Shown here one piece after another: positions 46,747 through 53,975 of a DNA stretch of 64,000 bases. Each line of letters opens with the position of its first letter. Position 1 is the first letter of the stretch. The position numbers were made by a program, and so were the translations under genes. This stretch comes from Rubrivivax sp. (GTDB lineage Bacteria; Pseudomonadota; Gammaproteobacteria; Burkholderiales; Burkholderiaceae_C). Location: contig JADCGP010000009.1 of NCBI GenBank assembly GCA_020248915.1, positions 167,698 to 231,697 of the forward strand. Reading direction: 5' to 3'. Below the pieces are notes generated by a model. It saw nothing but the letters and a program-made list of their open reading frames with translations. It made no database searches and was not told where the DNA came from.

Positions 46747-46843
46747 CTGCCGTGCAGCGCCCCGAGACGAACGAGGGAGGGAGGGAGGAGGAGGAGAGGC
46801 GTCTCGGGATTGCCGCGGGCCGGGCCCGCGGACTGCACGGCAG
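46747..46843 (-). ncRNA. Candidate three-way-junction leader RNA with CCUCC-rich loop
   Basis: Perfect nested inverted repeats: outer stem CTGCCGTGCAG (46747-46757) with CTGCACGGCAG (46833-46843), 11 bp; inside, CCCGAGACG (46761-46769) with CGTCTCGGG (46800-46808), 9 bp around a 30-nt loop; and CCGCGGGC/GCCCGCGG (46813-46831), 8 bp, CGG loop. Junction linkers are 3, 4 and 1 nt. On the minus strand (operon leader) the 30-nt loop is polypyrimidine with repeated CCUCC, complementary to Shine-Dalgarno sequences. Class unknown to me; resemblance to anti-SD loops of CcsR/cuckoo-type RNAs is inference. Confidence 0.6.
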
Positions 46844-47053
46844 GGAAAGCGTCGAGGGATCATCGGACCGCCACGCTGGAGCAGGCGATCCGGCCTGTCG
46901 CTCCGACCCGCGCGCGGCGGCGAAGTTCCGTGCCCGACAGACGGCGGCACCGGGGCGTTCGGCACCGCGTTCGGCGGTCGAGGTACGGGCTGGCATGGGC
47001 AGATGCTCGGGGATGCGGGGGACGATGCGGGGGGGCGGGTCGGGTTGCCTTGT

Positions 47054-47077
47054 GCAGCTGCCCTGCGTGGCAGCTGC
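47054..47077. promoter_or_regulatory. 9-bp hairpin near the operon transcription start
   Basis: GCAGCTGCC, loop CTGCGT (on plus), GGCAGCTGC. It lies about 50 nt downstream of the predicted operon promoter on the minus strand, so it would be near the 5' end of the transcript. Confidence 0.5.
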
Positions 47078-47129
47078 CGTAACCGGCGGAACTGCCTTGC
47101 CGGACCTATGTCTGAACTGATCAGTATGA

Positions 47130-47158
47130 ATCATAACCAATCGGTTTAGTTCCGTCCA
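47130..47158 (-). promoter_or_regulatory. Promoter of the lipid operon with internal CAATCGGT element
   Basis: Minus strand reads TGGACG, 17 nt, TATGAT. The spacer contains AACC-AATC-GGTT dyad symmetry; CAATCGGT lies at 47138-47145. A repressor bound here would block RNA polymerase, as expected for a dark-state CarH/LitR protein. Confidence 0.5.
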
Positions 47159-47312
47159 GTGGCTTGGAGCGTCCGTGCCGGCTGGGCGGTCTGCGAGGGC
47201 CGCACGATCCGGCAAGCGCGCAGCGAAACGCTTCGGCCGGGCCCGGGAACGAGCCGATCGTCGAGACAACGCTGACGAGGCAATTCCCCACCGGAGGATG
47301 TGTCCTGTTCAA

Positions 47313-47336
47313 CAATCGGTCCAGGAGGCATATATT
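47313..47336 (+). promoter_or_regulatory. litR promoter region with CAATCGGT and TATATT
   Basis: TATATT (47331-47336) is a good -10; CAATCGGT at 47313-47320 falls in the spacer just upstream, matching the element in the divergent operon promoter. The -35 (TTCAAC) is weak. Autoregulation is plausible. Confidence 0.45.
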
Positions 47337-47365
47337 AGGCACTTCGCGGTAGCAGTACAAGGATT

Positions 47366-47378
47366 TGTCCTGGACAAC
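47366..47378. promoter_or_regulatory. 13-bp palindrome upstream of litR
   Basis: TTGTCC-T-GGACAA, a perfect 6-bp inverted repeat with one central base in the litR leader about 55 nt before its ATG. Possible operator; binding protein unknown. Confidence 0.35.
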
Positions 47379-47431
47379 GATCTGATCAAGCCGGCTCCGT
47401 CCAACGCCTGCCGGCAGGACCCAGTGACACC

Positions 47432-48373
47432 ATGAACGACCGCAGCCGCGCCACCACCATCACCTTGTCGATCGCTGCGGTCGAGCGCGACACCGGCCTG
47501 TCGAAGGACACGCTGCGCGTCTGGGAGCGCCGTTACGGCTTCCCGGCGCCTGAGCGCGATGCGATCGGGGAGCGTGCCTACACGCTCGAGCAGGTCGAGA
47601 AGCTCCGCATCATCAAGCGCCTGATGGACGCAGGGCACCGGCCGGGGCGCATCGTCCCGCTGAGTCTCGACGACCTGCAGCGCCTGACCGACTCCACCGT
47701 CGACCAGCCGCTGCGCAGCGTCGAGGCGGTGGTCGGCGCGTCCGACCTGCGCGCCCACCTCGACCTGATCCGCAGCCACGACCAGCCCGCGCTGCGCACG
47801 GAGCTGACGCGGCTGTTGTCCCGCCTGGGCGTCGGCCGCTTCGTCACCGAGGTCGTCGCGCCGCTCACCGCAGCCGTGGGCGACGCGTGGATCCGCGGCC
47901 AGATGGAGATCTTCGAGGAGCACCTCTACACCGAGACGATGCAATCGGTGCTTCGGCAGGCGATCGCGGGCATTCCCGAGGCGCCACCGGCCGCGCGGCC
48001 CTGCGTGCTGCTGACCACGTTCCCGGGTGAGCCTCACGGGCTCGGCCTGCTGATGATCGAGGCCGTGCTGTCGCTGGAGGGCTGCCGCTGCATCTCGCTC
48101 GGCGTCGAGACGCCGCTTTGGGACATCGTGCTGGCCGCCGGAGCCCACCGGGCCGACATCGTCGGCCTGAGCTTCACCGGCTGCATGAACCCGAACCAGA
48201 TCGTCGACGGCCTGACCGAACTGCGGACCAAGCTGTCGCCGTCGGTGGCGGTGTGGGTCGGCGGGAGTGCTCCCGTGATCCAGCGCCGCCGGGTCGATGG
48301 CGTCGAGGCCTTCGGCGGCCTGGACGTGGTGCCGGCCGAACTGCGTCGCTGGCGCGCCGGCCACGGCGCCTGA
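47432..48373 (+). CDS. litR: CarH/LitR-type MerR regulator with B12-binding (photoreceptor) domain
   Basis: 313 residues. MerR helix-turn-helix at about 10-75 (IAAVERDTGLSKDTLRVWERRYGFPAPER). The cobalamin domain has the helical cap motif W-x9-EH (W153, E163, H164) and the B12-binding ExHxxG (E200-P-H202-GL-G205, H202 the lower axial ligand), followed by SLGVETPLW and LSFTGCMNP. In known members adenosylcobalamin keeps a DNA-bound tetramer in the dark and light releases it. Divergent from the lipid operon, so I infer light-controlled derepression. The residue after Trp is Ile, not His as in T. thermophilus CarH. Confidence 0.92.
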   Translation: MNDRSRATTITLSIAAVERDTGLSKDTLRVWERRYGFPAPERDAIGERAYTLEQVEKLRIIKRLMDAGHRPGRIVPLSLDDLQRLTDSTVDQPLRSVEAVVGASDLRAHLDLIRSHDQPALRTELTRLLSRLGVGRFVTEVVAPLTAAVGDAWIRGQMEIFEEHLYTETMQSVLRQAIAGIPEAPPAARPCVLLTTFPGEPHGLGLLMIEAVLSLEGCRCISLGVETPLWDIVLAAGAHRADIVGLSFTGCMNPNQIVDGLTELRTKLSPSVAVWVGGSAPVIQRRRVDGVEAFGGLDVVPAELRRWRAGHGA

Positions 48374-48443
48374 GCGGCGCCGTCCCGACGGCCGGCCGGG
48401 CGCTCCGTCCGGCCCCGACCGCCGTGGGGCGGTACGTCATGCC

Positions 48444-48449
48444 TAGAAT
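48444..48449 (+). promoter_or_regulatory. -10 element of the ferritin-like gene, overlapping AATCGGTCC
   Basis: TAGAAT, 24 nt before the ATG at 48474. The last bases form AATCGGTCC (48447-48455), identical to the nine bases at 47314-47322 in the litR promoter. Confidence 0.45.
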
Positions 48450-48473
48450 CGGTCCGGCCACGCCCATCCTGCC

Positions 48474-49343
48474 ATGCTTTACCCGGAACTCTTCAAGCAA
48501 CTCGAAGCCGTGCGCTGGAACATGGACACGGACATCCCGTGGGCCGAATTCGACGGCGCCCGTCTGTCGGAGGAGCAGGCGCACACCATCAAGATGAACG
48601 CGATCACCGAGTGGGCGGCGCTGCCGGCCACCGAGATGTTCCTGCGCGACAACCGCGAGGACAGCGACTTCAGCGCGTTCATGAGCGTCTGGTTCTTCGA
48701 GGAGCAGAAGCACAGCCTCGTGCTTATGGAGTACCTGCGCCGCTTCCGCCCCGACCTCGTGCCGACCGAGGAGGAACTGCACGCGATCCGCTTCGAGTTC
48801 GACCCCGCGCCCGCGCTCGAGACGCTGATGCTGCACTTTTGCGGCGAGATCCGGCTCAACCACTGGTACCGGCGCGCCGCCGAGTGGCACACCGAGCCGG
48901 TGATCCGCCACATCTACGAGACCCTCGCCCGCGACGAGGCCCGCCATGGCGGTGCCTACCTGCGCTACATGAAGCGGGCGCTGGGCAAGTTCGGCGACGA
49001 GGCCCGTGCCGCCTTCGCCAAAGTCGGCGTGCTGATGGCCAGTGCCCGTCGCACCGCGCAGGCCCTGCACCCGACCAACCTGCACGTCAACGTCGGGCTG
49101 TTCCCGCGCGACACGATCCAGAGCCGCCTGCCCGACCCGGCCTGGCTGGAGCAGTGGCTCGACAAGCAGATCCAGTTCGACGCCACCTGGGAGAACAAGG
49201 TCGTCGAGCGCATCCTGCACAACATGGGGCTGCTGATGGAGCGCAGCTTCGCGAGCGTCCAGGAGCTCAACCGCTACCGCAAAGAACTGACCGCCTCGCT
49301 GGCGGCCTCCGGCGCGGCGCCCCGGCCCGCGCCGGCAGCCTGA
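48474..49343 (+). CDS. Di-iron ferritin-like protein (acyl-ACP-desaturase-like)
   Basis: 289 residues, soluble, helical. The six carboxylate/His ligands of a bacterial di-iron four-helix enzyme are visible: Glu46, Glu77-xx-His80 in FFEEQKHS, Glu124, and Glu155-xx-His158 in ARDEARHG. The spacing resembles stearoyl-ACP desaturase more than ferritin, and the C-terminal helices are extended. Substrate unknown; adjacency to litR and the fatty-acid operon suggests lipid desaturation or oxygenation. A monooxygenase such as a MiaE-like enzyme is an alternative. Confidence 0.82.
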   Translation: MLYPELFKQLEAVRWNMDTDIPWAEFDGARLSEEQAHTIKMNAITEWAALPATEMFLRDNREDSDFSAFMSVWFFEEQKHSLVLMEYLRRFRPDLVPTEEELHAIRFEFDPAPALETLMLHFCGEIRLNHWYRRAAEWHTEPVIRHIYETLARDEARHGGAYLRYMKRALGKFGDEARAAFAKVGVLMASARRTAQALHPTNLHVNVGLFPRDTIQSRLPDPAWLEQWLDKQIQFDATWENKVVERILHNMGLLMERSFASVQELNRYRKELTASLAASGAAPRPAPAA

Positions 49344-49413
49344 CCGGCGCCAGGGCGGGGCCTGCGCGCCCCGACCGGGAGGCCTCGGGTCCGCCTGGCC
49401 GGCCTGGGCCCGC

Positions 49414-50097
49414 TCAGCCTGACGTTCCCGCCGCCCCGGCCGGTTTCCCGGCGGCCGCGGCGGCCATCGATGCCTTGCGGTCCGCCGCGACCTGCTGCAC
49501 GCTCGGCCGCTCGCCCATCAGCCTGAGGTAGGGCTTGAGGTCCAGTCCGTGCGCGGCCAGGACGTCCTCGCCCAGCACGGCCTTGGTGGCCATGCCCACC
49601 AGCGGCAGGCTGGTCCAGGCCGCGGCATCGGCCAGCGTGAAGCTGCTGCCGGCCACGTACGGCGCAAAGCGCGCCAGCTGCTGGAACGCCGGCACGCCCT
49701 TGGCGAGTTGCCGGCGCACGCGCTCGCGCGTGTCCTCGCCCACCGTGTTGCCGAAGAAGGCCTGCCCGTACAGCTCGCGCGCCACCAGCTCCAGGTGCAG
49801 CTCGATGAAGGCCGTCAGCTCGCGCACCTTGGCTGCCGCGTAGGGGTCTGCAGGCACCAGCGGGGGCGTCGGCCAGGCGGCCTCGATCCAGTCGACGATG
49901 ACCTGGCTCTCGCAGAGCGTGCGGCCGTCCTCGAGGGTGACGAAGGGCACCTTGCCCAGCGGCGAGGCCGCGAGCGCCGACGCGTCGGGCCGGCGCGGGT
50001 CGGCCAGGCACTCGCGGAAGGGCACGCCTTTCTCGAGCAGGACGATCTTGACCTTGTTGTAGTAGTTCGACATCGGGAACCCATGCAGCGAAATCAT
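49414..50097 (-). CDS. Glutathione S-transferase family protein
   Basis: 227 residues, [24 protein letters not shown]. The thioredoxin fold with [28 protein letters not shown] and a C-terminal helical domain mark a GST. Ser10 in the SNYYNK stretch is the probable catalytic residue. It diverges from ruvB with 53 nt between the two start codons. A second GST at 16084-16710 is not closely similar. Confidence 0.9.
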   Translation of the reverse strand: MISLHGFPMSNYYNKVKIVLLEKGVPFRECLADPRRPDASALAASPLGKVPFVTLEDGRTLCESQVIVDWIEAAWPTPPLVPADPYAAAKVRELTAFIELHLELVARELYGQAFFGNTVGEDTRERVRRQLAKGVPAFQQLARFAPYVAGSSFTLADAAAWTSLPLVGMATKAVLGEDVLAAHGLDLKPYLRLMGERPSVQQVAADRKASMAAAAAGKPAGAAGTSG

Positions 50098-50137
50098 CTC
50101 CGGTCTCCTGGCGTGCGGCGCGGTCCGCCGCGCTCGC

Positions 50138-50143
50138 GATAAT
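50138..50143 (+). promoter_or_regulatory. -10 element of ruvB, deciding its start
   Basis: GATAAT overlaps the upstream in-frame ATG at 50142, which therefore cannot be the start of the mRNA made here. The ATG at 50151 follows 7 nt after, giving a leaderless or nearly leaderless transcript. Confidence 0.5.
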
Positions 50144-50150
50144 GCCGTGC

Positions 50151-51227
50151 ATGGCGGTCCGCACCGATCACCTCGGCGACAGCATCCCCGGCGACGGCGC
50201 GCAGCGGCGCGTGCTCGGCACGGCGGTGTCCTCGCCCAACGAGGAGGCGATCGAGCGCGCGCTGCGTCCGAAGGCGCTGCTCGACTACGTCGGCCAGGCC
50301 AAGGCCCGCGAGCAGCTCGACATCTTCATCGGGGCGGCGCGCAAGCGCGCCGAGGCGCTCGACCACGTGCTGCTGTTCGGCCCGCCGGGGCTGGGCAAGA
50401 CCACGCTGGCGCACATCATCGCCGCCGAACTCGGTGTGCAGCTGCGCCAGACCTCGGGGCCGGTGCTCGAGAAGCCCAAGGACCTTGCCGCGATCCTCAC
50501 CAGCCTCGACCGGCACGACGTGCTGTTCATCGACGAGATCCACCGGCTGTCGCCGGTGGTCGAGGAGATCCTGTACCCGGCGCTGGAGGACTACCAGATC
50601 GACATCATGATCGGCGACGGCCCGGCGGCGCGCTCGATCAAGCTGGACCTGCAGCCCTTCACGCTGGTGGGTGCGACGACGCGCGCCGGCATGCTGACGA
50701 ACCCGCTGCGCGACCGCTTCGGCATCGTCGCGCGGCTCGAGTTCTACACGGCCGAGGAACTGGCGCGCATCGTCACGCGGTCGGCGGGGCTGCTCGAGGT
50801 GCCGATCGACGCGGCCGGTGCGCTGGAGATCGCGCGCCGCAGCCGCGGCACGCCGCGGATCGCCAACCGGCTGCTGCGGCGGGTGCGCGACTACGCGCAG
50901 GTCAAGGGGCAGGGCGTCGTCGACGCAGCCACCGCCGACAAGGCGCTCGTGATGCTCGACGTCGACCCGCTCGGCTTCGACGTGATGGACCGCAAGCTGC
51001 TCGAGGCCGTGATCCACCGCTTCGACGGCGGCCCGGTGGGCCTGGACAACCTGGCGGCCGCGATCGGCGAGGAGCCCGGCACGATCGAGGACGTCATCGA
51101 GCCTTACCTGATCCAGCAAGGCTACCTGCAGCGCACGCCGCGTGGCCGCGTCGCCACGCTGGCCGCCTGGCGGCACCTGGGTCTGGCGCCGCCCGCGCGC
51201 GCTTCCGACCTGTTCGGCGCCGGCTGA
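50151..51227 (+). CDS. ruvB: Holliday junction DNA helicase RuvB
   Basis: 358 residues from ATG 50151 ([11 protein letters not shown]). Walker [13 protein letters not shown], Walker [12 protein letters not shown], arginine-finger region and winged helix ([24 protein letters not shown]). With RuvA it drives branch migration; ruvA and ruvC are not in the window, so it is not in a ruvABC operon. Confidence 0.97.
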   Translation: MAVRTDHLGDSIPGDGAQRRVLGTAVSSPNEEAIERALRPKALLDYVGQAKAREQLDIFIGAARKRAEALDHVLLFGPPGLGKTTLAHIIAAELGVQLRQTSGPVLEKPKDLAAILTSLDRHDVLFIDEIHRLSPVVEEILYPALEDYQIDIMIGDGPAARSIKLDLQPFTLVGATTRAGMLTNPLRDRFGIVARLEFYTAEELARIVTRSAGLLEVPIDAAGALEIARRSRGTPRIANRLLRRVRDYAQVKGQGVVDAATADKALVMLDVDPLGFDVMDRKLLEAVIHRFDGGPVGLDNLAAAIGEEPGTIEDVIEPYLIQQGYLQRTPRGRVATLAAWRHLGLAPPARASDLFGAG

Positions 51228-51328
51228 CACGCGGCGCTGCGGCGCGCACCCGCCCGGGCTGCGCCGCGGGGGGCCGCGGCTCGCGCCGCCGGCAGGCGCG
51301 GCCGGCCTCGCGCCGACGCCGGCCGGAT

Positions 51329-52138
51329 TCAGCGCGCCGCCAGCAGCATCAGCCGGTACTCGTGCTCCAGCGGGAAGGTGTTGCGGCGCTCGCTCGTGCG
51401 GCGCGCCCGCATCAGTGCCCGGTTCAGCGGCCGCGCCAGCAGCATCGACAGCAGCGGACGGTGGCGCCTGAAGTCCTCCAGCAGCCGTGCCGCGAAGGGG
51501 CGAACATGGTCGTTGGCCACCGCGTCGAGCACGGCGAACGTCGGTGCGATGCGCTCGGTGACGTCGACGTCGCTCAGCAGTTCGAAGCGGCCCTGCGCCG
51601 CCACCAGATCGAGGAAGCGCCGGTGCGTGACCCGTGCCGGCCCGCCGGCGTCGCGGCGCGGGAAGTAGTCGAACAGCAGCATGTGGCGCCCGGCGCGCCG
51701 CGCCGCCTGGGCGAGCGCCCGCTCGGCATCGATGTAGTGGAAGCTCTCGCAGAACAGCACGAGGTCGTAGGTCGCTGGGTCGTCCAGATCCTCGAAGCGG
51801 CACTCGAAGATCCGCGACGAGGGTGGCAGCTTGGCGCGCGCCATCGCGTTGAGCTTGGCCGAGGGGCACACGCAGTCGACCTGGAAGCCCCGGCGCGTCA
51901 ACCCGAGCGCGTTGCTGCCGGTGCCGCTGCCGACGTCCAGGATCGAGGTCGTGCCGGCCGGGATCGTCTCCACCAGCTTGTCGAAATAGGCCTGCTGGGC
52001 CTGCCCGAGGGCCTGCAGCGAGAGCTCTTGGGCGCTGCCGTTCGGCCAGTAGCCGTAGTGCAGGAAGCCGTGGCCGTAGACGGCCTGGGAGAACAGCGCC
52101 TCGACGTCGAGCCGCAGTTCCTTGGAGGGTTCGAACAT
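51329..52138 (-). CDS. Class I SAM-dependent methyltransferase
   Basis: 269 residues, soluble. SAM motif SILDVGSGTGSNALGLTRRG and later LVLFCESFHYID, TRVTHRRFLDLVAAQGRFE fit a class I Rossmann methyltransferase. No substrate can be read. It ends a minus-strand run that begins with the HD-GYP gene and lies 58 nt after the histidine phosphatase. Confidence 0.83.
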   Translation of the reverse strand: MFEPSKELRLDVEALFSQAVYGHGFLHYGYWPNGSAQELSLQALGQAQQAYFDKLVETIPAGTTSILDVGSGTGSNALGLTRRGFQVDCVCPSAKLNAMARAKLPPSSRIFECRFEDLDDPATYDLVLFCESFHYIDAERALAQAARRAGRHMLLFDYFPRRDAGGPARVTHRRFLDLVAAQGRFELLSDVDVTERIAPTFAVLDAVANDHVRPFAARLLEDFRRHRPLLSMLLARPLNRALMRARRTSERRNTFPLEHEYRLMLLAAR

Positions 52139-52196
52139 GAACTAATCCTACGGTGGAGCAACCCGGCCGCCGTCCGGTGGCCGTGGTCGCGAAAGG

Positions 52197-52844
52197 TCAA
52201 TCGGGGGCTGCCCCGGCGTCCAGGTGCGCGCAGTCGTCCCAGCCGACGAGCGTGAAGCCGCTGCCGTGCCACAGCAGCCGGTTGATCGCGGCGTTGCCCA
52301 GCCGCCAGCTGCGCGGCGCGTGCAGGTCGACGCCCACGGCGGCGCGGTACAGGCAGTCGAGCACGCCGCCGTGGGCAACCAGCGCGATCGTGCGGCCGGC
52401 GTGCGCGCGTGCGATCGCGCAAGCCGCCTCCAGGCAGCGGCGATGGAAGTCCTCCAGCCTCTCCCCGCCGGCCGGCCCGAAGCCGGGCTCGCGCCGGCGC
52501 CAGCGCTGCGCCTGCTCGGGCCAGCGCTGCTCGATCTCGAGGTGGGTCAGGCCCTCGAACTCCCCGAAGCCGCGCTCGCGCAACCGGGTGTCGAGCGCGA
52601 GCGGCGCGGCCGTCGCCTGCGCCACGGCCTCGGCAGTGGCGCGGGCGCGCGCCAGGTCGCTGCTGACCACGAGGTCGATGCCGGCGTCAGCCAGGGCCGC
52701 GGCGAGCCTCGCGGCCTGCCAGCGCCCGGTGTCGTCGAGCGGCACGTCGAGATGTCCCTGGACGCGCTGCGCTGCGTTCCAGGCGGTCTGGGCATGGCGC
52801 AGCGCGAAGATGCGGGTCGGCTCGACCGTGCCGCCTTCAGACAT
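52197..52844 (-). CDS. Histidine phosphatase family protein with RHAQ motif
   Basis: 215 residues. The active-site motif is RHAQ (ALRHAQTAWNAAQR) where most members have RHGE/RHGQ; the Arg and His needed for catalysis remain, as does SDLARARATAE and the second His in VAHGGVLDCLY. Likely a phosphatase of small substrates. It overlaps the preceding YbhB gene's stop by 8 bp, so translation is coupled. Confidence 0.85.
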   Translation of the reverse strand: MSEGGTVEPTRIFALRHAQTAWNAAQRVQGHLDVPLDDTGRWQAARLAAALADAGIDLVVSSDLARARATAEAVAQATAAPLALDTRLRERGFGEFEGLTHLEIEQRWPEQAQRWRRREPGFGPAGGERLEDFHRRCLEAACAIARAHAGRTIALVAHGGVLDCLYRAAVGVDLHAPRSWRLGNAAINRLLWHGSGFTLVGWDDCAHLDAGAAPD

Positions 52845-53475
52845 CGGCGTGCAGGCGCGGGTTCAGCGAGTAGGTGCCCGAGAAGGTGGCCTCGGCCAGC
52901 ACCCGTCCGGCCAGCGCCCGGCGCACCGCGTGGCCGTCGAACACGCCCTCCAGGGGCAACCGGGCCAGCGCCACGGCGTACAGCGTGAACACATAGTGGT
53001 GCACGAGCGAGTCGTTCCACGGCGGGAACGGCCCGTCGTAGCCGAAGTAGGAACCCGCCAGGCGCGGGTCGGAGGCGAACCAGCGCGTGTAGTCGTTGAG
53101 CCCCTGGCGCGCAGGCCCCCCGGGCACGTCCGGGCCCGGCTTGCCGCGCGGCACGAAACCACGGCTGAACTCGCCCTCGCCGATGACCGTGGGTCGCGGC
53201 GGCAGGTCCACGAGCACCCAGTGGAAGAAGTCGGTGCGCTCGCAGTCGGCGGCAAGTTCGCGGTCGGGCCGGTTCACCGCCGCGGCGTCCAGCGGCACGT
53301 CGAAGTCGTGGCAGACGAGCACCAGCGACTTCGCGCCCTCGGGCACATCGCTCCAGGCCAGGTGCGGGTTCAGGTTGTCGCCGAAGGTGACGTTCCCTTG
53401 CCCGTCGGGCCGCCCCGCTGCGTAGCGGACCGGGATCCGGTCGCCGTTGGTCCAGCTGTCGCTCCAGAGCTTCAT
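52837..53475 (-). CDS. YbhB/YbcL (Raf-kinase-inhibitor-like, PEBP) protein
   Basis: 212 residues, MKLWSDSWTNGDRIPVRYAAGRPDGQGNVTFGDNLNPHLAWSDVPEGAKSLVLVCHDFDVP. The PEBP fold motifs (SPHLxW-type and CHDFDVP) are clear. These proteins bind anions or phospholipid headgroups; the bacterial function is not established. Overlaps the next gene. Confidence 0.88.
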   Translation of the reverse strand: MKLWSDSWTNGDRIPVRYAAGRPDGQGNVTFGDNLNPHLAWSDVPEGAKSLVLVCHDFDVPLDAAAVNRPDRELAADCERTDFFHWVLVDLPPRPTVIGEGEFSRGFVPRGKPGPDVPGGPARQGLNDYTRWFASDPRLAGSYFGYDGPFPPWNDSLVHHYVFTLYAVALARLPLEGVFDGHAVRRALAGRVLAEATFSGTYSLNPRLHADV

Positions 53476-53530
53476 CGAGGCGGGATGCGTCGGGTCGGGG
53501 GGGAGGCGGGCGCGGCGTTCGGGCGGTGGC

Positions 53531-53920
53531 TCAAACGCCCCAGACGATGGGTTCGCCGGCGCTGTCGCAGCGGCGCATCATCTCGATCATCGGCCACAGC
53601 CGCTGGCGCAGGCCCACCGGCGGCTCGGCGGCCGCGCCTTCGGCGTCGCCCGGCGCGGCCGCCTGCCCGTGCCCCGCGGCCGAGGCCCTCGACGCACCAG
53701 CCACACCGGCCGTGCCCGCGGCAAGGCCCGAATGCCCCGACTGCAAGGCTTCTTCGGCCGCGATGGCCGCCTGCAACGCGGCAATCGAGCGCGCCAGGTC
53801 TGCGGCGCCGAAGATGCCGCTCGGGGCGGGGTCGCGCCCGAGCAGGCGCAGCAGCCGGTCGCCGTCGGGGCCCAGCATCAGGAGGTCCCCGCTCGCCTTG
53901 CTCTTGAACTTGTACATCAT
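53531..53920 (-). CDS. DUF1840 protein
   Basis: 129 residues starting MMYKFKSKASGDLLMLGPDGDRLLRLLGRDP, the typical DUF1840 N-terminus, with a middle Ala-rich linker and a C-terminal LWPMIEMMRRCDSAGEPIVWGV. Function unknown; it lies 55 nt after the EAL gene and may be co-expressed with it. Confidence 0.85.
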   Translation of the reverse strand: MMYKFKSKASGDLLMLGPDGDRLLRLLGRDPAPSGIFGAADLARSIAALQAAIAAEEALQSGHSGLAAGTAGVAGASRASAAGHGQAAAPGDAEGAAAEPPVGLRQRLWPMIEMMRRCDSAGEPIVWGV

Positions 53921-53975
53921 CGACCCCGTGCGGCCGGGGGGTGGCCGTGCAAACGCGTATTGTCGCGCAGCGACC

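Larger units (their letters stand above)
46689..47431. other. 743-bp divergent control region with dense inverted repeats
   Basis: No coding frame with a domain. It contains, left to right, a 9-bp GC hairpin (46712-46733), a three-way-junction fold (46747-46843), a 9-bp hairpin (47054-47077), the operon promoter (47130-47158) and the litR promoter near 47331. A shorter palindrome TTGTCC-T-GGACAA lies near 47366-47378. Much longer and more structured than any other gap in the window. Confidence 0.7.

Noticed and set aside
46770..46799. G-quadruplex from the GGGAGGGAGGGAGG run on the plus strand
   Set aside because: Only three GGG tracts followed by GG pairs, and no evidence that the plus strand is transcribed there. 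The C-rich complementary strand is the operon leader, so the anti-Shine-Dalgarno reading is preferred.
50142..50150. Upstream ATG for ruvB
   Set aside because: Overlaps the GATAAT -10; the ATG at 50151 is placed exactly where transcription should start.
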